In this document: piece after piece, positions 41,646-55,559 of the stretch | Numbering within the stretch: position 1 is the first letter of the stretch | How the letters are laid out: every line of letters begins with the position of its first letter | Translations under genes and position numbers: made by a program | Notes under the pieces: model-generated | What the model saw: only the letters and a program-made list of their open reading frames with translations | Database searches by the model: none | What the model was told of the DNA's origin: nothing | Assembly (NCBI GenBank): GCA_963514095.1 | Contig: CAUPSS010000033.1 | Location: 930,001 to 994,000 of the forward strand | Length of the DNA stretch: 64,000 nt | Direction: 5' to 3' | Origin: Eutrigla gurnardus | Lineage: Eukaryota; Chordata; Actinopteri; Perciformes; Triglidae

Positions 41646-42578
41646 AGTCTATCACAGGGGGACATGTAGAGACAGACAGGTAACCAGTCTATCACAGGGA
41701 GACATGTAGAGACAGACAGGTAACCAGTCTATCACAGGGAGACATGGAGAGACAGACAGGTAACCAGTCTATCACAGGGAGACATGTAAAGACAGACAGG
41801 TAACCAGTCTATCACAGGGAGACATGTAGAGACAGACAGGTGACCAGTCTATCACAGGGAGACATGTAGAGACAGACAGGTAACCAGTCTATCACAGGGG
41901 GACATGTAGAGACAGACAGGTAACCAGTCTATCACAGGGAGACATGTAGAGACAGATAGGTAACCAGTCTATCACAGGGAGACATGTAGAGACAGACAGG
42001 TAACCAGTCTATCACGGGGCCGACATGTAGAGACAGACAGGTAACCAGTCTATCACAGGGAGACATGTAGAGACAGACAGGTAACCAGTCTATCACAGGG
42101 GGACATGTACAGACAGACAGGTAACCAATCTATCACATGGAGACATGTAGAGACAGACAGGTAACCAGTCTATCACAGGGAGACATGTAGAGACAGACAG
42201 GTAACCAGTCTATCATGGGGCCGACATGTAGAGACAGACAGGTAACCAGTCTATCACAGGGCTGACATGTAGAGACAGACAGGTAACCAGTCTATCACAG
42301 GGAGACATGTAGAGACAGACAGGTAACCAGTCTATCACAGGGAGACATGTAGAGACAGACAGGTAACCAGTCTATCACAGGGCTGACATGTAGAGACAGA
42401 CAGGCAACCAGTCTATCGCAGGGCTGACATGTAGAGACAGACAGGTAACCAGTCTATCACAGGGCCGACATGTAGAGACAGACAGGTAACCAGTCTATCA
42501 CAGGGAGACATGTAGAGACAGACAGGTAACCAGTCTATCACAGGGAGACATGTAGAGACAGACAGGTAACCAGTCTAT
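41646..42578. repeat. 0.93-kb block, copy 1 (partner 44717-45649)
   Basis: The stretch repeats at an offset of 3071 bp, with shared rare variants: ATGGAGAG near 41745, GATAGG near 41955, a TACAG unit next to CAATCT near 42108, and CTATCGCAGG at ~42417 (45488 in the partner). The partner begins immediately after the broken unit at ~44713, so that break marks the insertion point of the duplicated segment. Confidence 0.82.
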
Positions 42579-44689
42579 CACAGGGAGACATGTATAGACA
42601 GACAGGTAACCAGTCTATCATGGGGCCGACATGTAGAGACAGACAGGTAACCAGTCTATCACAGGGAGACATGTAGAGACAGACAGGTAACCAGTCTATC
42701 ACAGGGGGACATGTAGAGACAGACAGGTAACCAGTCTATCACAGGGAGACATGTAGAGACAGACAGGTAACCAGTCTATCACAGGGAGACATGTAGAGAC
42801 AGACAGGTAACCAGTCTATCACAGGGGGACATGTAGAGACAGACAGGTAACCAGTCTATCACAGGGAGACATGTAGAGACAGACAGGTAACCAGTCTATC
42901 ACAGGGAGACATGTAGAGACAGACAGGTAACCAGTCTATCACAGGGAGACATGTAAAGACAGACAGGTAACCAGTCTATCACAGGGAGACATGTAGAGAC
43001 AGACAGGTGACCAGTCTATCACAGGGAGACATGTAGAGACAGACAGGTAACCAGTCTATCACAGGGAGACATGTAGAGACAGACAGGTAACCAGTCTATC
43101 ACAGGGCTGACATGTAGAGACAGACAGGTAACCAGTCTATCACAGGGAGACATGTAGAGACAGACAGGTAACCAGTCTATCACAGGGAGACATGTACAGA
43201 CAGACAGGTAACCAGTCTATCACAGGGCTGACATGTAGAGACAGACAGGTCACCAGTCTATCACAGGCTGACATGTAGAGACAGACAGGTAACCAGTCTA
43301 TCATAGGGCTGACATGTAGAGACAGACAGGTAACCAATCTATCACATGGAGACATGTGGAGACAGACACGTAACCAGTCTATCACATGGAGACATGTAGA
43401 GACAGACAGGTAACCAGTCTATCACAGGGAGACATGTAGAGACAGACAGGTAACCAGTCTATCACAGGGCCGACATGTAGAGACAGACAGGTAACCAGTC
43501 TATCACAGGGAGACATGTAGAGACAGACAGGTAACCAGTCTATCACAGGGAGACATGTAGAGACAGACAGGTAACCAGTCTATCACAGGGGGACATGTAG
43601 AGACAGACAGGTAACCAGTCTATCACAGGGAGACATGTAGAGACAGACAGGTAACCAGTCTATCACAGGGAGACATGTATAGACAGACAGGTAACCAGTC
43701 TATCATGGGGCCGACATGTAGAGACAGACAGGTAACCAGTCTATCATGGGGCCGACATGTAGAGACAGACAGGTAACCAGTCTATCACAGGGAGACATGT
43801 AGAGACAGACAGGTAACCAGTCTATCACAGGGGGACATGTAGAGACAGACAGGTAACCAGTCTATCACAGGGAGACATGTAGAGACAGACAGGTAACCAG
43901 TCTATCACAGGGAGACATGTAGAGACAGACAGGTAACCAGTCTATCACAGGGGGACATGTAGAGACAGACAGGTAACCAGTCTATCACAGGGAGACATGT
44001 AGAGACAGACAGGTAACCAGTCTATCACAGGGAGACATGTAGAGACAGACAGGTAACCAGTCTATCACAGGGAGACATGTAAAGACAGACAGGTAACCAG
44101 TCTATCACAGGGAGACATGTAGAGACAGACAGGTGACCAGTCTATCACAGGGAGACATGTAGAGACAGACAGGTAACCAGTCTATCACAGGGAGACATGT
44201 AGAGACAGACAGGTAACCAGTCTATCACAGGGCTGACATGTAGAGACAGACAGGTAACCAGTCTATCACAGGGAGACATGTAGAGACAGACAGGTAACCA
44301 GTCTATCACAGGGAGACATGTACAGACAGACAGGTAACCAGTCTATCACAGGGCTGACATGTAGAGACAGACAGGTCACCAGTCTATCACAGGATGACAT
44401 GTAGAGACAGACAGGTAACCAGTCTATCATAGGGCTGACATGTAGAGACAGACAGGTAACCAGTCTATCACATGGAGACATGTGGAGACAGACACGTAAC
44501 CAGTCTATCACATGGAGACATGTAGAGACAGACAGGTAACCAGTCTATCACAGGGAGACATGTAGAGACAGACAGGTAACCAGTCTATCACAGGGCCGAC
44601 ATGTAGAGACAGACAGGTAACCAGTCTATCACAGGGAGACATGTAGAGACCGACAGGTAACCAGTCTATCACAGGGAGACATGTAGAGA

Positions 44690-44745
44690 CAGACAGGTAA
44701 CCAGTCTATCACAACCAGTCTATCACAGGGGGACATGTAGAGACA
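44690..44745. repeat. Out-of-register junction: 14-bp remnant unit
   Basis: At about 44701-44734 the sequence reads ...CCAGTCTATCACA directly followed by ACCAGTCTATCACAGGGGG. About 26 bp that should separate the two CAGTCTATCA motifs are missing, leaving a 14-bp remnant of a 40-bp unit. The right side is the start of the segment copied from 41646-42578. This is the one clear place where register is broken, and it looks like a join made outside homologous alignment, possibly through short ACA/AC overlap (inference). Confidence 0.88.
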
Positions 44746-45104
44746 GACAGGTAACCAGTCTATCACAGGGAGACATGTAGAGACAGACAGGTAACCAGTC
44801 TATCACAGGGAGACATGGAGAGACAGACAGGTAACCAGTCTATCACAGGGAGACATGTAAAGACAGACAGGTAACCAGTCTATCACAGGGAGACATGTAG
44901 AGACAGACAGGTGACCAGTCTATCACAGGGAGACATGTAGAGACAGACAGGTAACCAGTCTATCACAGGGGGACATGTAGAGACAGACAGGTAACCAGTC
45001 TATCACAGGGAGACATGTAGAGACAGATAGGTAACCAGTCTATCACAGGGAGACATGTAGAGACAGACAGGTAACCAGTCTATCACGGGGCCGACATGTA
45101 GAGA

Positions 45105-46937
45105 CAGACAGGTAACCAGTCTATCACAGGGAGACATGTAGAGACAGACAGGTAACCAGTCTATCACAGGGGGACATGTACAGACAGACAGGTAACCAAT
45201 CTATCACATGGAGACATGTAGAGACAGACAGGTAACCAGTCTATCACAGGGAGACATGTAGAGACAGACAGGTAACCAGTCTATCATGGGGCCGACATGT
45301 AGAGACAGACAGGTAACCAGTCTATCACAGGGCTGACATGTAGAGACAGACAGGTAACCAGTCTATCACAGGGAGACATGTAGAGACAGACAGGTAACCA
45401 GTCTATCACAGGGAGACATGTAGAGACAGACAGGTAACCAGTCTATCACAGGGCTGACATGTAGAGACAGACAGGCAACCAGTCTATCGCAGGGCTGACA
45501 TGTAGAGACAGACAGGTAACCAGTCTATCACAGGGCCGACATGTAGAGACAGACAGGTAACCAGTCTATCACAGGGAGACATGTAGAGACAGACAGGTAA
45601 CCAGTCTATCACAGGGAGACATGTAGAGACAGACAGGTAACCAGTCTATCATGGGGCCGACATGTAGAGACAGACAGGTAACCAGTCTATCACAGGGAGA
45701 CATGTAGAGACAGACAGGTAACCAGTCTATCACAGGGGGACATGTAGAGACAGACAGGTAACCAGTCTTTCACAGGGAGACATGTAGAGACAGACAGGTA
45801 ACCAGTCTATCACAGGGAGACATGTAGAGACAGACAGGTAACCAGTCTATCACAGGGGGACATGTAGAGACAGACAGGTAACCAGTCTATCACAGGGAGA
45901 CATGTAGAGACAGACAGGTAACCAGTCTATCACAGGGAGACATGTATAGACAGACAGGTAACCAGTCTATCATGGGGCCGACATGTAGAGACAGACAGGT
46001 AACCAGTCTATCACAGGGAGACATGTAGAGACAGACAGGTAACCAGTCTATCACAGGGGGACATGTAGAGACAGACAGGTAACCAGTCTATCACAGGGAG
46101 ACATGTAGAGACAGACAGGTAACCAGTCTATCACAGGGAGACATGTAGAGACAGACAGGTAACCAGTCTATCACAGGGGGACATGTAGAGACAGACAGGT
46201 AACCAGTCTATCACAGGGAGACATGTAGAGACAGACAGGTAACCAGTCTATCACAGGGAGACATGTAGAGACAGACAGGTAACCAGTCTATCACAGGGAG
46301 ACATGTAAAGACAGACAGGTAACCAGTCTATCACAGGGAGACATGTAGAGACAGACAGGTGACCAGTCTATCACAGGGAGACATGTAGAGACAGACAGGT
46401 AACCAGTCTATCACAGGGAGACATGTAGAGACAGACAGGTAACCAGTCTATCACAGGGCTGACATGTAGAGACAGACAGGTAACCAGTCTATCACAGGGA
46501 GACATGTAGAGACAGACAGGTAACCAGTCTATCACAGGGAGACATGTACAGACAGACAGGTAACCAGTCTATCACAGGGCTGACATGTAGAGACAGACAG
46601 GTCACCAGTCTATCACAGGCTGACATGTAGAGACAGACAGGTAACCAGTCTATCATAGGGCTGACATGTAGAGACAGACAGGTAACCAGTCTATCACATG
46701 GAGACATGTGGAGACAGACACGTAACCAGTCTATCACATGGAGACATGTAGAGACAGACAGGTAACCAGTCTATCACAGGGAGACATGTAGAGACAGACA
46801 GGTAACCAGTCTATCACAGGGCCGACATGTAGAGACAGACAGGTAACCAGTCTATCACAGGGAGACATGTAGAGACAGACAGGTAACCAGTCTATCACAG
46901 GGAGACATGTAGAGACAGACAGGTAACCAGTCTATCA
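45105..46937. repeat. 1.83-kb block, copy 1 (partner 47442-49274)
   Basis: The stretch repeats at an offset of 2337 bp. Shared markers are CTATCGCAGG at 45488/47825, CAGTCTTTC near 45767/48104, the TATAG unit near 45945/48282, TAAAG at 46306/48643 and GGTCACC near 46602/48939. The downstream copy has a private CAGTATATC near 48541. Between the copies (46.94-47.44 kb) lie GGTGACC and GAGAGAC units like those at 53.5 kb. Confidence 0.83.
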
Positions 46938-47441
46938 CAGGGCTGACATGTAGAGACAGACAGGCAACCAGTCTATCACAGGGCTGACATGTAGAGACAG
47001 ACAGGTGACCAGTCTATCACAGGGCTGACATGTAGAGAGAGACAGGTGACCAGTCTATCACAGGGCTGACATGTAGAGACAGACAGGTAACCAGTCTATC
47101 ACAGGGAGACATGTAGAGACCGACAGGTAACCAGTCTATCACAGGGGGACATGTAGAGACAGACAGGTAACCAGTCTATCATAGGGCTGACATGTAGAGA
47201 CAGACAGGTGACCAGTCTATCACAGGGCTGACATGTAGAGACAGACAGGTAACCAGTCTATCACAGGGAGACATGTAGAGACAGATAGGTAACCAGTCTA
47301 TCACAGGGGGACATGTAGAGACAGACAGGTAACCAGTCTTTCACAGGGAGACATGTAGAGACAGACAGGTAACCAGTCTATCACAGGGAGACATGTAGAG
47401 ACAGACAGGTAACCAGTCTATCACAGGGGGACATGTAGAGA

Positions 47442-49274
47442 CAGACAGGTAACCAGTCTATCACAGGGAGACATGTAGAGACAGACAGGTAACCAGTCTA
47501 TCACAGGGGGACATGTAGAGACAGACAGGTAACCAATCTATCACATGGAGACATGTAGAGACAGACAGGTAACCAGTCTATCACAGGGAGACATGTAGAG
47601 ACAGACAGGTAACCAGTCTATCATGGGGCCGACATGTAGAGACAGACAGGTAACCAGTCTATCACAGGGCTGACATGTAGAGACAGACAGGTAACCAGTC
47701 TATCACAGGGAGACATGTAGAGACAGACAGGTAACCAGTCTATCACAGGGAGACATGTAGAGACAGACAGGTAACCAGTCTATCACAGGGCTGACATGTA
47801 GAGACAGACAGGCAACCAGTCTATCGCAGGGCTGACATGTAGAGACAGACAGGTAACCAGTCTATCACAGGGCCGACATGTAGAGACAGACAGGTAACCA
47901 GTCTATCACAGGGAGACATGTAGAGACAGACAGGTAACCAGTCTATCACAGGGAGACATGTAGAGACAGACAGGTAACCAGTCTATCATGGGGCCGACAT
48001 GTAGAGACAGACAGGTAACCAGTCTATCACAGGGAGACATGTAGAGACAGACAGGTAACCAGTCTATCACAGGGGGACATGTAGAGACAGACAGGTAACC
48101 AGTCTTTCACAGGGAGACATGTAGAGACAGACAGGTAACCAGTCTATCACAGGGAGACATGTAGAGACAGACAGGTAACCAGTCTATCACAGGGGGACAT
48201 GTAGAGACAGACAGGTAACCAGTCTATCACAGGGAGACATGTAGAGACAGACAGGTAACCAGTCTATCACAGGGAGACATGTATAGACAGACAGGTAACC
48301 AGTCTATCATGGGGCCGACATGTAGAGACAGACAGGTAACCAGTCTATCACAGGGAGACATGTAGAGACAGACAGGTAACCAGTCTATCACAGGGGGACA
48401 TGTAGAGACAGACAGGTAACCAGTCTATCACAGGGAGACATGTAGAGACAGACAGGTAACCAGTCTATCACAGGGAGACATGTAGAGACAGACAGGTAAC
48501 CAGTCTATCACAGGGGGACATGTAGAGACAGACAGGTAACCAGTATATCACAGGGAGACATGTAGAGACAGACAGGTAACCAGTCTATCACAGGGAGACA
48601 TGTAGAGACAGACAGGTAACCAGTCTATCACAGGGAGACATGTAAAGACAGACAGGTAACCAGTCTATCACAGGGAGACATGTAGAGACAGACAGGTGAC
48701 CAGTCTATCACAGGGAGACATGTAGAGACAGACAGGTAACCAGTCTATCACAGGGAGACATGTAGAGACAGACAGGTAACCAGTCTATCACAGGGCTGAC
48801 ATGTAGAGACAGACAGGTAACCAGTCTATCACAGGGAGACATGTAGAGACAGACAGGTAACCAGTCTATCACAGGGAGACATGTACAGACAGACAGGTAA
48901 CCAGTCTATCACAGGGCTGACATGTAGAGACAGACAGGTCACCAGTCTATCACAGGCTGACATGTAGAGACAGACAGGTAACCAGTCTATCATAGGGCTG
49001 ACATGTAGAGACAGACAGGTAACCAGTCTATCACATGGAGACATGTGGAGACAGACACGTAACCAGTCTATCACATGGAGACATGTAGAGACAGACAGGT
49101 AACCAGTCTATCACAGGGAGACATGTAGAGACAGACAGGTAACCAGTCTATCACAGGGCCGACATGTAGAGACAGACAGGTAACCAGTCTATCACAGGGA
49201 GACATGTAGAGACAGACAGGTAACCAGTCTATCACAGGGAGACATGTAGAGACAGACAGGTAACCAGTCTATCA
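47442..49274. repeat. 1.83-kb block, copy 2 (partner 45105-46937)
   Basis: This is the downstream copy at a 2337-bp offset. It is followed by units that recur at a 2613-bp offset (TAAAG at 49608 and 52221). Rare private changes just after it are GGGAAACATG near 49319 and GGGAGCCATG near 49439. Confidence 0.82.
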
Positions 49275-50349
49275 TGGGGCCGACATGTAGAGACAGACAG
49301 GTAACCAGTCTATCACAGGGAAACATGTAGAGACAGACAGGTAACCAGTCTATCACAGGGGGACATGTAGAGACAGACAGGTAACCAGTCTATCACAGGG
49401 AGACATGTAGAGACAGACAGGTAACCAGTCTATCACAGGGAGCCATGTAGAGACAGACAGGTAACCAGTCTATCACAGGGGGACATGTAGAGACAGACAG
49501 GTAACCAGTCTATCACAGGGAGACATGTAGAGACAGACAGGTAACCAGTCTATCACAGGGAGACATGTAGAGACAGACAGGTAACCAGTCTATCACAGGG
49601 AGACATGTAAAGACAGACAGGTAACCAGTCTATCACAGGGAGACATGTAGAGACAGACAGGTGACCAGTCTATCACAGGGAGACATGTAGAGACAGACAG
49701 GTAACCAGTCTATCACAGGGAGACATGTAGAGACAGACAGGTAACCAGTCTATCACAGGGCTGACATGTAGAGACAGACAGGTAACCAGTCTATCACAGG
49801 GAGACATGTAGAGACAGACAGGTAACCAGTCTATCACAGGGAGACATGTACAGACAGACAGGTAACCAGTCTATCACAGGGCTGACATGTAGAGACAGAC
49901 AGGTAACCAGTCTATCACAGGGCTGACATGTAGAGACAGACAGGTAACCAGTCTATCATAGGGCTGACATGTAGAGACAGACAGGTAACCAGTCTATCAC
50001 ATGGAGACATGTGGAGACAGACACGTAACCAGTCTATCACATGGAGACATGTAGAGACAGACAGGTAACCAGTCTATCACAGGGAGACATGTAGAGACCG
50101 ACAGGTAACCAGTCTATCACAGGGGGACATGTAGAGACAGACAGGTAACCAGTCTATCACATGGAGACATGTGGAGACAGACAGGTAACCAGTCTATCAC
50201 GGGGCCGACATGTAGAGACAGACAGGTAACCAGTCTATCACAGGGAGACATGTAGAGACAGACAGGTAACCAGTCTATCACAGGGGGACATGTAGAGACA
50301 GACAGGTAACCAATCTATCACATGGAGACATGTGGAGACATACAGGTAA

Positions 50350-51473
50350 CCAGTCTATCACAGGGAGACATGTAGAGACAGACAGGTAACCAGTCTATCA
50401 CAGGGAGACATGTAGAGACAGACAGGTAACCAGTCTATCACAGGGAGACATGTAGAGACAGACAGGTAACCAGTCTATCACAGGGCCGACATTTAGAGAC
50501 AGACAGGTAACCAGTCTATCACAGGGAGACATGTAGAGACAGACAGGTAACCAGTCTATCACAGGGGGACATGTAGAGACAGACAGGTAACCAGTCTATC
50601 ACAGGGAGACATGTAGAGACAGACAGGTAACCAGTCTATCACAGGGAGACATGTAGAGACAGACAGGTAACCAGTCTATCACAGGGAGACATGTAAAGAC
50701 AGACAGGTAACCAGTCTATCACAGGGAGACATGTAGAGACAGACAGGTGACCAGTCTATCACAGGGAGACATGTAGAGACAGACAGGTAACCAGTCTATC
50801 ACAGGGAGACATGTAGAGACAGACAGGTAACCAGTCTATCACAGGGCTGACATGTAGAGACAGACAGGTAACCAGTCTATCACAGGGAGACATGTAGAGA
50901 CAGACAGGTAACCAGTCTATCACAGGGAGACATGTAGAGACAGACAGGTAACCAGTCTATCACAGGGAGACATGTAGAGACAGACAGGTAACCAGTCTAT
51001 CACAGGGAGACATGTAGAGACAGACAGGTAACCAGTCTATCACAGGGCCGACATTTAGAGACAGACAGGTAACCAGTCTATCACAGGGAGACATGTAGAG
51101 ACAGACAGGTAACCAGTCTATCACAGGGGGACATGTAGAGACAGACAGGTAACCAGTCTATCACAGGGAGACATGTAGAGACAGACAGGTAACCAGTCTA
51201 TCACAGGGAGACATGTAGAGACAGACAGGTAACCAGTCTATCACAGGGAGACATGTAAAGACAGACAGGTAACCAGTCTATCACAGGGAGACATGTAGAG
51301 ACAGACAGGTGACCAGTCTATCACAGGGAGACATGTAGAGACAGACAGGTAACCAGTCTATCACAGGGAGACATGTAGAGACAGACAGGTAACCAGTCTA
51401 TCACAGGGCTGACATGTAGAGACAGACAGGTAACCAGTCTATCACAGGGAGACATGTAGAGACAGACAGGTAA
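50350..51473. repeat. 562-bp tandem duplication (14 units)
   Basis: Two adjacent copies, roughly 50350-50911 and 50912-51473, are offset by exactly 562 bp. Both contain the CCGACATTT unit (50486 and 51048), a GGGGGAC unit, the TAAAG unit (50694 and 51256), the GGTGACC unit and a CTG unit. Around 61.97-62.2 kb the equivalent series (CCGACATTT ~61967, TAAAG 62175, offset 11481) is present once. Confidence 0.83.
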
Positions 51474-51825
51474 CCAGTCTATCACAGGGAGACATGTACA
51501 GACAGACAGGTAACCAGTCTATCACAGGGCTGACATGTAGAGACAGACAGGTCACCAGTCTATCACAGGCTGACATGTAGAGACAGACAGGTAACCAGTC
51601 TATCATAGGGCTGACATGTAGAGACAGACAGGTAACCAGTCTATCACATGGAGACATGTGGAGACAGACACGTAACCAGTCTATCACATGGAGACATGTA
51701 GAGACAGACAGGTAACCAGTCTATCACAGGGAGACATGTAGAGACAGACAGGTAACCAGTCTATCACAGGGCCGACATGTAGAGACAGACAGGTAACCAG
51801 TCTATCACAGGGAGACATGTAGAGA

Positions 51826-53526
51826 CAGACAGGTAACCAGTCTATCACAGGGAGACATGTAGAGACAGACAGGTAACCAGTCTATCATGGGGCCGACATG
51901 TAGAGACAGACAGGTAACCAGTCTATCACAGGGAGACATGTAGAGACAGACAGGTAACCAGTCTATCACAGGGGGACATGTAGAGACAGACAGGTAACCA
52001 GTCTATCACAGGGAGACATGTAGAGACAGACAGGTAACCAGTCTATCACAGGGAGACATGTAGAGACAGACAGGTAACCAGTCTATCACAGGGGGACATG
52101 TAGAGACAGACAGGTAACCAGTCTATCACAGGGAGACATGTAGAGACAGACAGGTAACCAGTCTATCACAGGGAGACATGTAGAGACAGACAGGTAACCA
52201 GTCTATCACAGGGAGACATGTAAAGACAGACAGGTAACCAGTCTATCACAGGGAGACATGTAGAGACAGACAGGTGACCAGTCTATCACAGGGAGACATG
52301 TAGAGACAGACAGGTAACCAGTCTATCACAGGGAGACATGTAGAGACAGACAGGTAACCAGTCTATCACAGGGCTGACATGTAGAGACAGACAGGTAACC
52401 AGTCTATCACAGGGAGACATGTAGAGACAGACAGGTAACCAGTCTATCACAGGGAGACATGTACAGACAGACAGGTAACCAGTCTATCACAGGGCTGACA
52501 TGTAGAGACAGACAGGTAACCAGTCTATCACAGGGCTGACATGTAGAGACAGACAGGTAACCAGTCTATCATAGGGCTGACATGTAGAGACAGACAGGTA
52601 ACCAGTCTATCACATGGAGACATGTGGAGACAGACACGTAACCAGTCTATCACATGGAGACATGTAGAGACAGACAGGTAACCAGTCTATCACAGGGAGA
52701 CATGTAGAGACCGACAGGTAACCAGTCTATCACAGGGGGACATGTAGAGACAGACAGGTAACCAGTCTATCACATGGAGACATGTGGAGACAGACAGGTA
52801 ACCAGTCTATCACTGGGCCGACATGTAGAGACAGACAGGTAACCAGTCTATCACAGGGAGACATGTAGAGACAGACAGGTAACCAGTCTATCACAGGGGG
52901 ACATGTAGAGACAGACAGGTAACCAATCTATCACATGGAGACATGTGGAGACATACAGGTAACCAGTCTATCACAGGGAGACATGTAGAGACAGACAGGT
53001 AACCAGTCTATCACAGGGAGACATGTAGAGACAGACAGGTAACCAGTCTATCACAGGGAGACATGTAGAGACAGACAGGTAACCAGTCTATCACAGGGCC
53101 GACATTTAGAGACAGACAGGTAACCAGTCTATCACAGGGAGACATGTAGAGACAGACAGGTAACCAGTCTATCACAGGGCTGACATGTAGAGACAGACAG
53201 GTGACCAGTCTATCACAGGGCTGACATGTAGAGAGAGACAGGTGACCAGTCTATCACAGGGCTGACATGTAGAGACAGACAGGTAACCAGTCTATCACAG
53301 GCTGACATGTAGAGACAGACAGGTGACCAGTCTATCACAGGGCTGACATGTAGAGACAGACAGGTAACCAGTCTATCACAGGGAGACATGTAGAGACAGA
53401 CAGGTAACCAGTCTATCACAGGGAGACATGTAGAGACAGACAGGTAACCAGTCTATCACAGGGCTGACATGTAGAGACAGACAGGCAACCAGTCTATCAC
53501 AGGGCTGACATGTAGAGACAGACAGG
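51826..53526. repeat. 1.7-kb block copied from/with 10336-12036
   Basis: The order and identity of variant units match 10336-12036 at an offset of 41490 bp, including TAAAG (10731/52221), CACGTAACC, CCAATCT, CCGACATTT and the GAGAGAC + GGTGACC unit. The match ends at 12037/53527, where GGTAACC is replaced by GGTGACC. The same family of block is therefore found about 41 kb apart, with much of the sequence in between using a different unit order. Confidence 0.82.
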
Positions 53527-53940
53527 TGACCAGTCTATCACAGGGCTGACATGTAGAGAGAGACAGGTGACCAGTCTATCACAGGGCTGACATGTAGAGA
53601 CAGACAGGTAACCAGTCTATCACAGGGAGACATGTAGAGACCGACAGGTAACCAGTCTATCACAGGGGGACATGTAGAGACAGACAGGTAACCAGTCTAT
53701 CATAGGGCTGACATGTAGAGACAGACAGGTGACCAGTCTATCACAGGGCTGACATGTAGAGACAGACAGGTAACCAGTCTATCACAGGGAGACATGTAGA
53801 GACAGATAGGTAACCAGTCTATCACAGGGGGACATGTAGAGACAGACAGGTAACCAGTCTTTCACAGGGAGACATGTAGAGACAGACAGGTAACCAGTCT
53901 ATCACAGGGAGACATGTAGAGACAGACAGGTAACCAGTCT

Positions 53941-54840
53941 ATCACAGGGGGACATGTAGAGACAGACAGGTAACCAGTCTATCACAGGGAGACATGTAGA
54001 GACAGACAGGTAACCAGTCTATCACAGGGAGACATGTAGAGACAGACAGGTAACCAGTCTATCACAGGGAGACATGTAAAGACAGACAGGTAACCAGTCT
54101 ATCACAGGGAGACATGTAGAGACCGACAGGTGACCAGTCTATCACAGGGAGACATGTAGAGACAGACAGGTAACCAGTCTATCACAGGGAGACATGTAGA
54201 GACAGACAGGTAACCAGTCTATCACAGGGCTGACATGTAGAGACAGACAGGTAACCAGTCTATCACAGGGAGACATGTAGAGACAGACAGGCAACCAGTC
54301 TATCACAGGGCTGACATGTAGAGACAGACAGGTAACCAGTCTATCACAGGGAGACATGTAGAGACAGACAGGTAACCAGTCTATCACAGGGGGACATGTA
54401 GAGACAGACAGGTAACCAGTCTATCACAGGGAGACATGTAGAGACAGACAGGTAACCAGTCTATCACAGGGAGACATGTAGAGACAGACAGGTAACCAGT
54501 CTATCACAGGGAGACATGTAAAGACAGACAGGTAACCAGTCTATCACAGGGAGACATGTAGAGACCGACAGGTGACCAGTCTATCACAGGGAGACATGTA
54601 GAGACAGACAGGTAACCAGTCTATCACAGGGAGACATGTAGAGACAGACAGGTAACCAGTCTATCACAGGGCTGACATGTAGAGACAGACAGGTAACCAG
54701 TCTATCACAGGGAGACATGTAGAGACAGACAGGCAACCAGTCTATCACAGGGCTGACATGTAGAGACAGACAGGTAACCAGTCTATCACAGGGCCGACAT
54801 GTAGAGACAGACAGGTAACCAGTCTATCACAGGGAGACAT
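53941..54840. repeat. 442-bp tandem duplication (11 units)
   Basis: Two adjacent copies offset by 442 bp share TAAAG (54077 and 54519) followed by a unit carrying both GACCGAC and GGTGACC (~54121 and ~54563). That combination was not seen elsewhere in the window. The sharing of this rare compound variant indicates a recent local duplication. Confidence 0.83.
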
Positions 54841-55559
54841 GTGGAGACAGACAGGTAACCAGTCTATCACAGGGAGACATGTAGAGACCGACAGGTAACC
54901 AGTCTATCACAGGGAGACATGTAGAGACAGACAGGTAACCAGTCTATCACAGGGCTGACATGTAGAGACAGACAGGTAACCAGTCTATCACAGGGAGACA
55001 TGTAGAGACAGACAGGTAACCAGTCTATCACAGGGAGACATGTACAGACAGACAGGTAACCAGTCTATCACAGGGCTGACATGTAGAGACAGACAGGTAA
55101 CCAGTCTATCACATGGCTGACATGTAGAGACAGACAGGTAACCAGTCTATCATAGGGCTGACATGTAGAGACAGACAGGTAACCAGTCTATCACATGGAG
55201 ACATGTGGAGACAGACACGTAACCAGTCTATCACATGGAGACATGTAGAGACAGACAGGTAACCAGTCTATCACAGGGAGACATGTAGAGACCGACAGGT
55301 AACCAGTCTATCACAGGGGGACATGTAGAGACAGACAGGTAACCAGTCTATCACATGGAGACATGTGGAGACAGACAGGTAACCAGTCTATCACGGGGCC
55401 GACATGTAGAGACAGACAGGTAACCAGTCTATCACAGGGAGACATGTAGAGACAGACAGGTAACCAGTCTATCGCAGGGGGACATGTAGAGACAGACAGG
55501 TAACCAATCTATCACATGGAGACATGTGGAGACAGACAGGTAACCAGTCTATCACAGGG

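Larger units (their letters stand above)
42590..46940. repeat. Blocks at 1126- and 3352-bp offsets sharing the GGTCACC marker
   Basis: The series TAAAG, GGTGACC, two plain units, CTG, plain, TACAG, CTG with GGTCACC, CAGGCTG, CATAGGGCTG, GTGGAG with CACGTAACC occurs with TAAAG at 42954, 44080 (offset 1126) and 46306 (offset 3352 from the first). The copy at ~44392 has CAGGATGACATG instead of CAGGCTGACATG, and the copy at ~43337 has CCAATCT. The same series recurs around 48.6, 51.2 and 62.2 kb. Confidence 0.82.
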
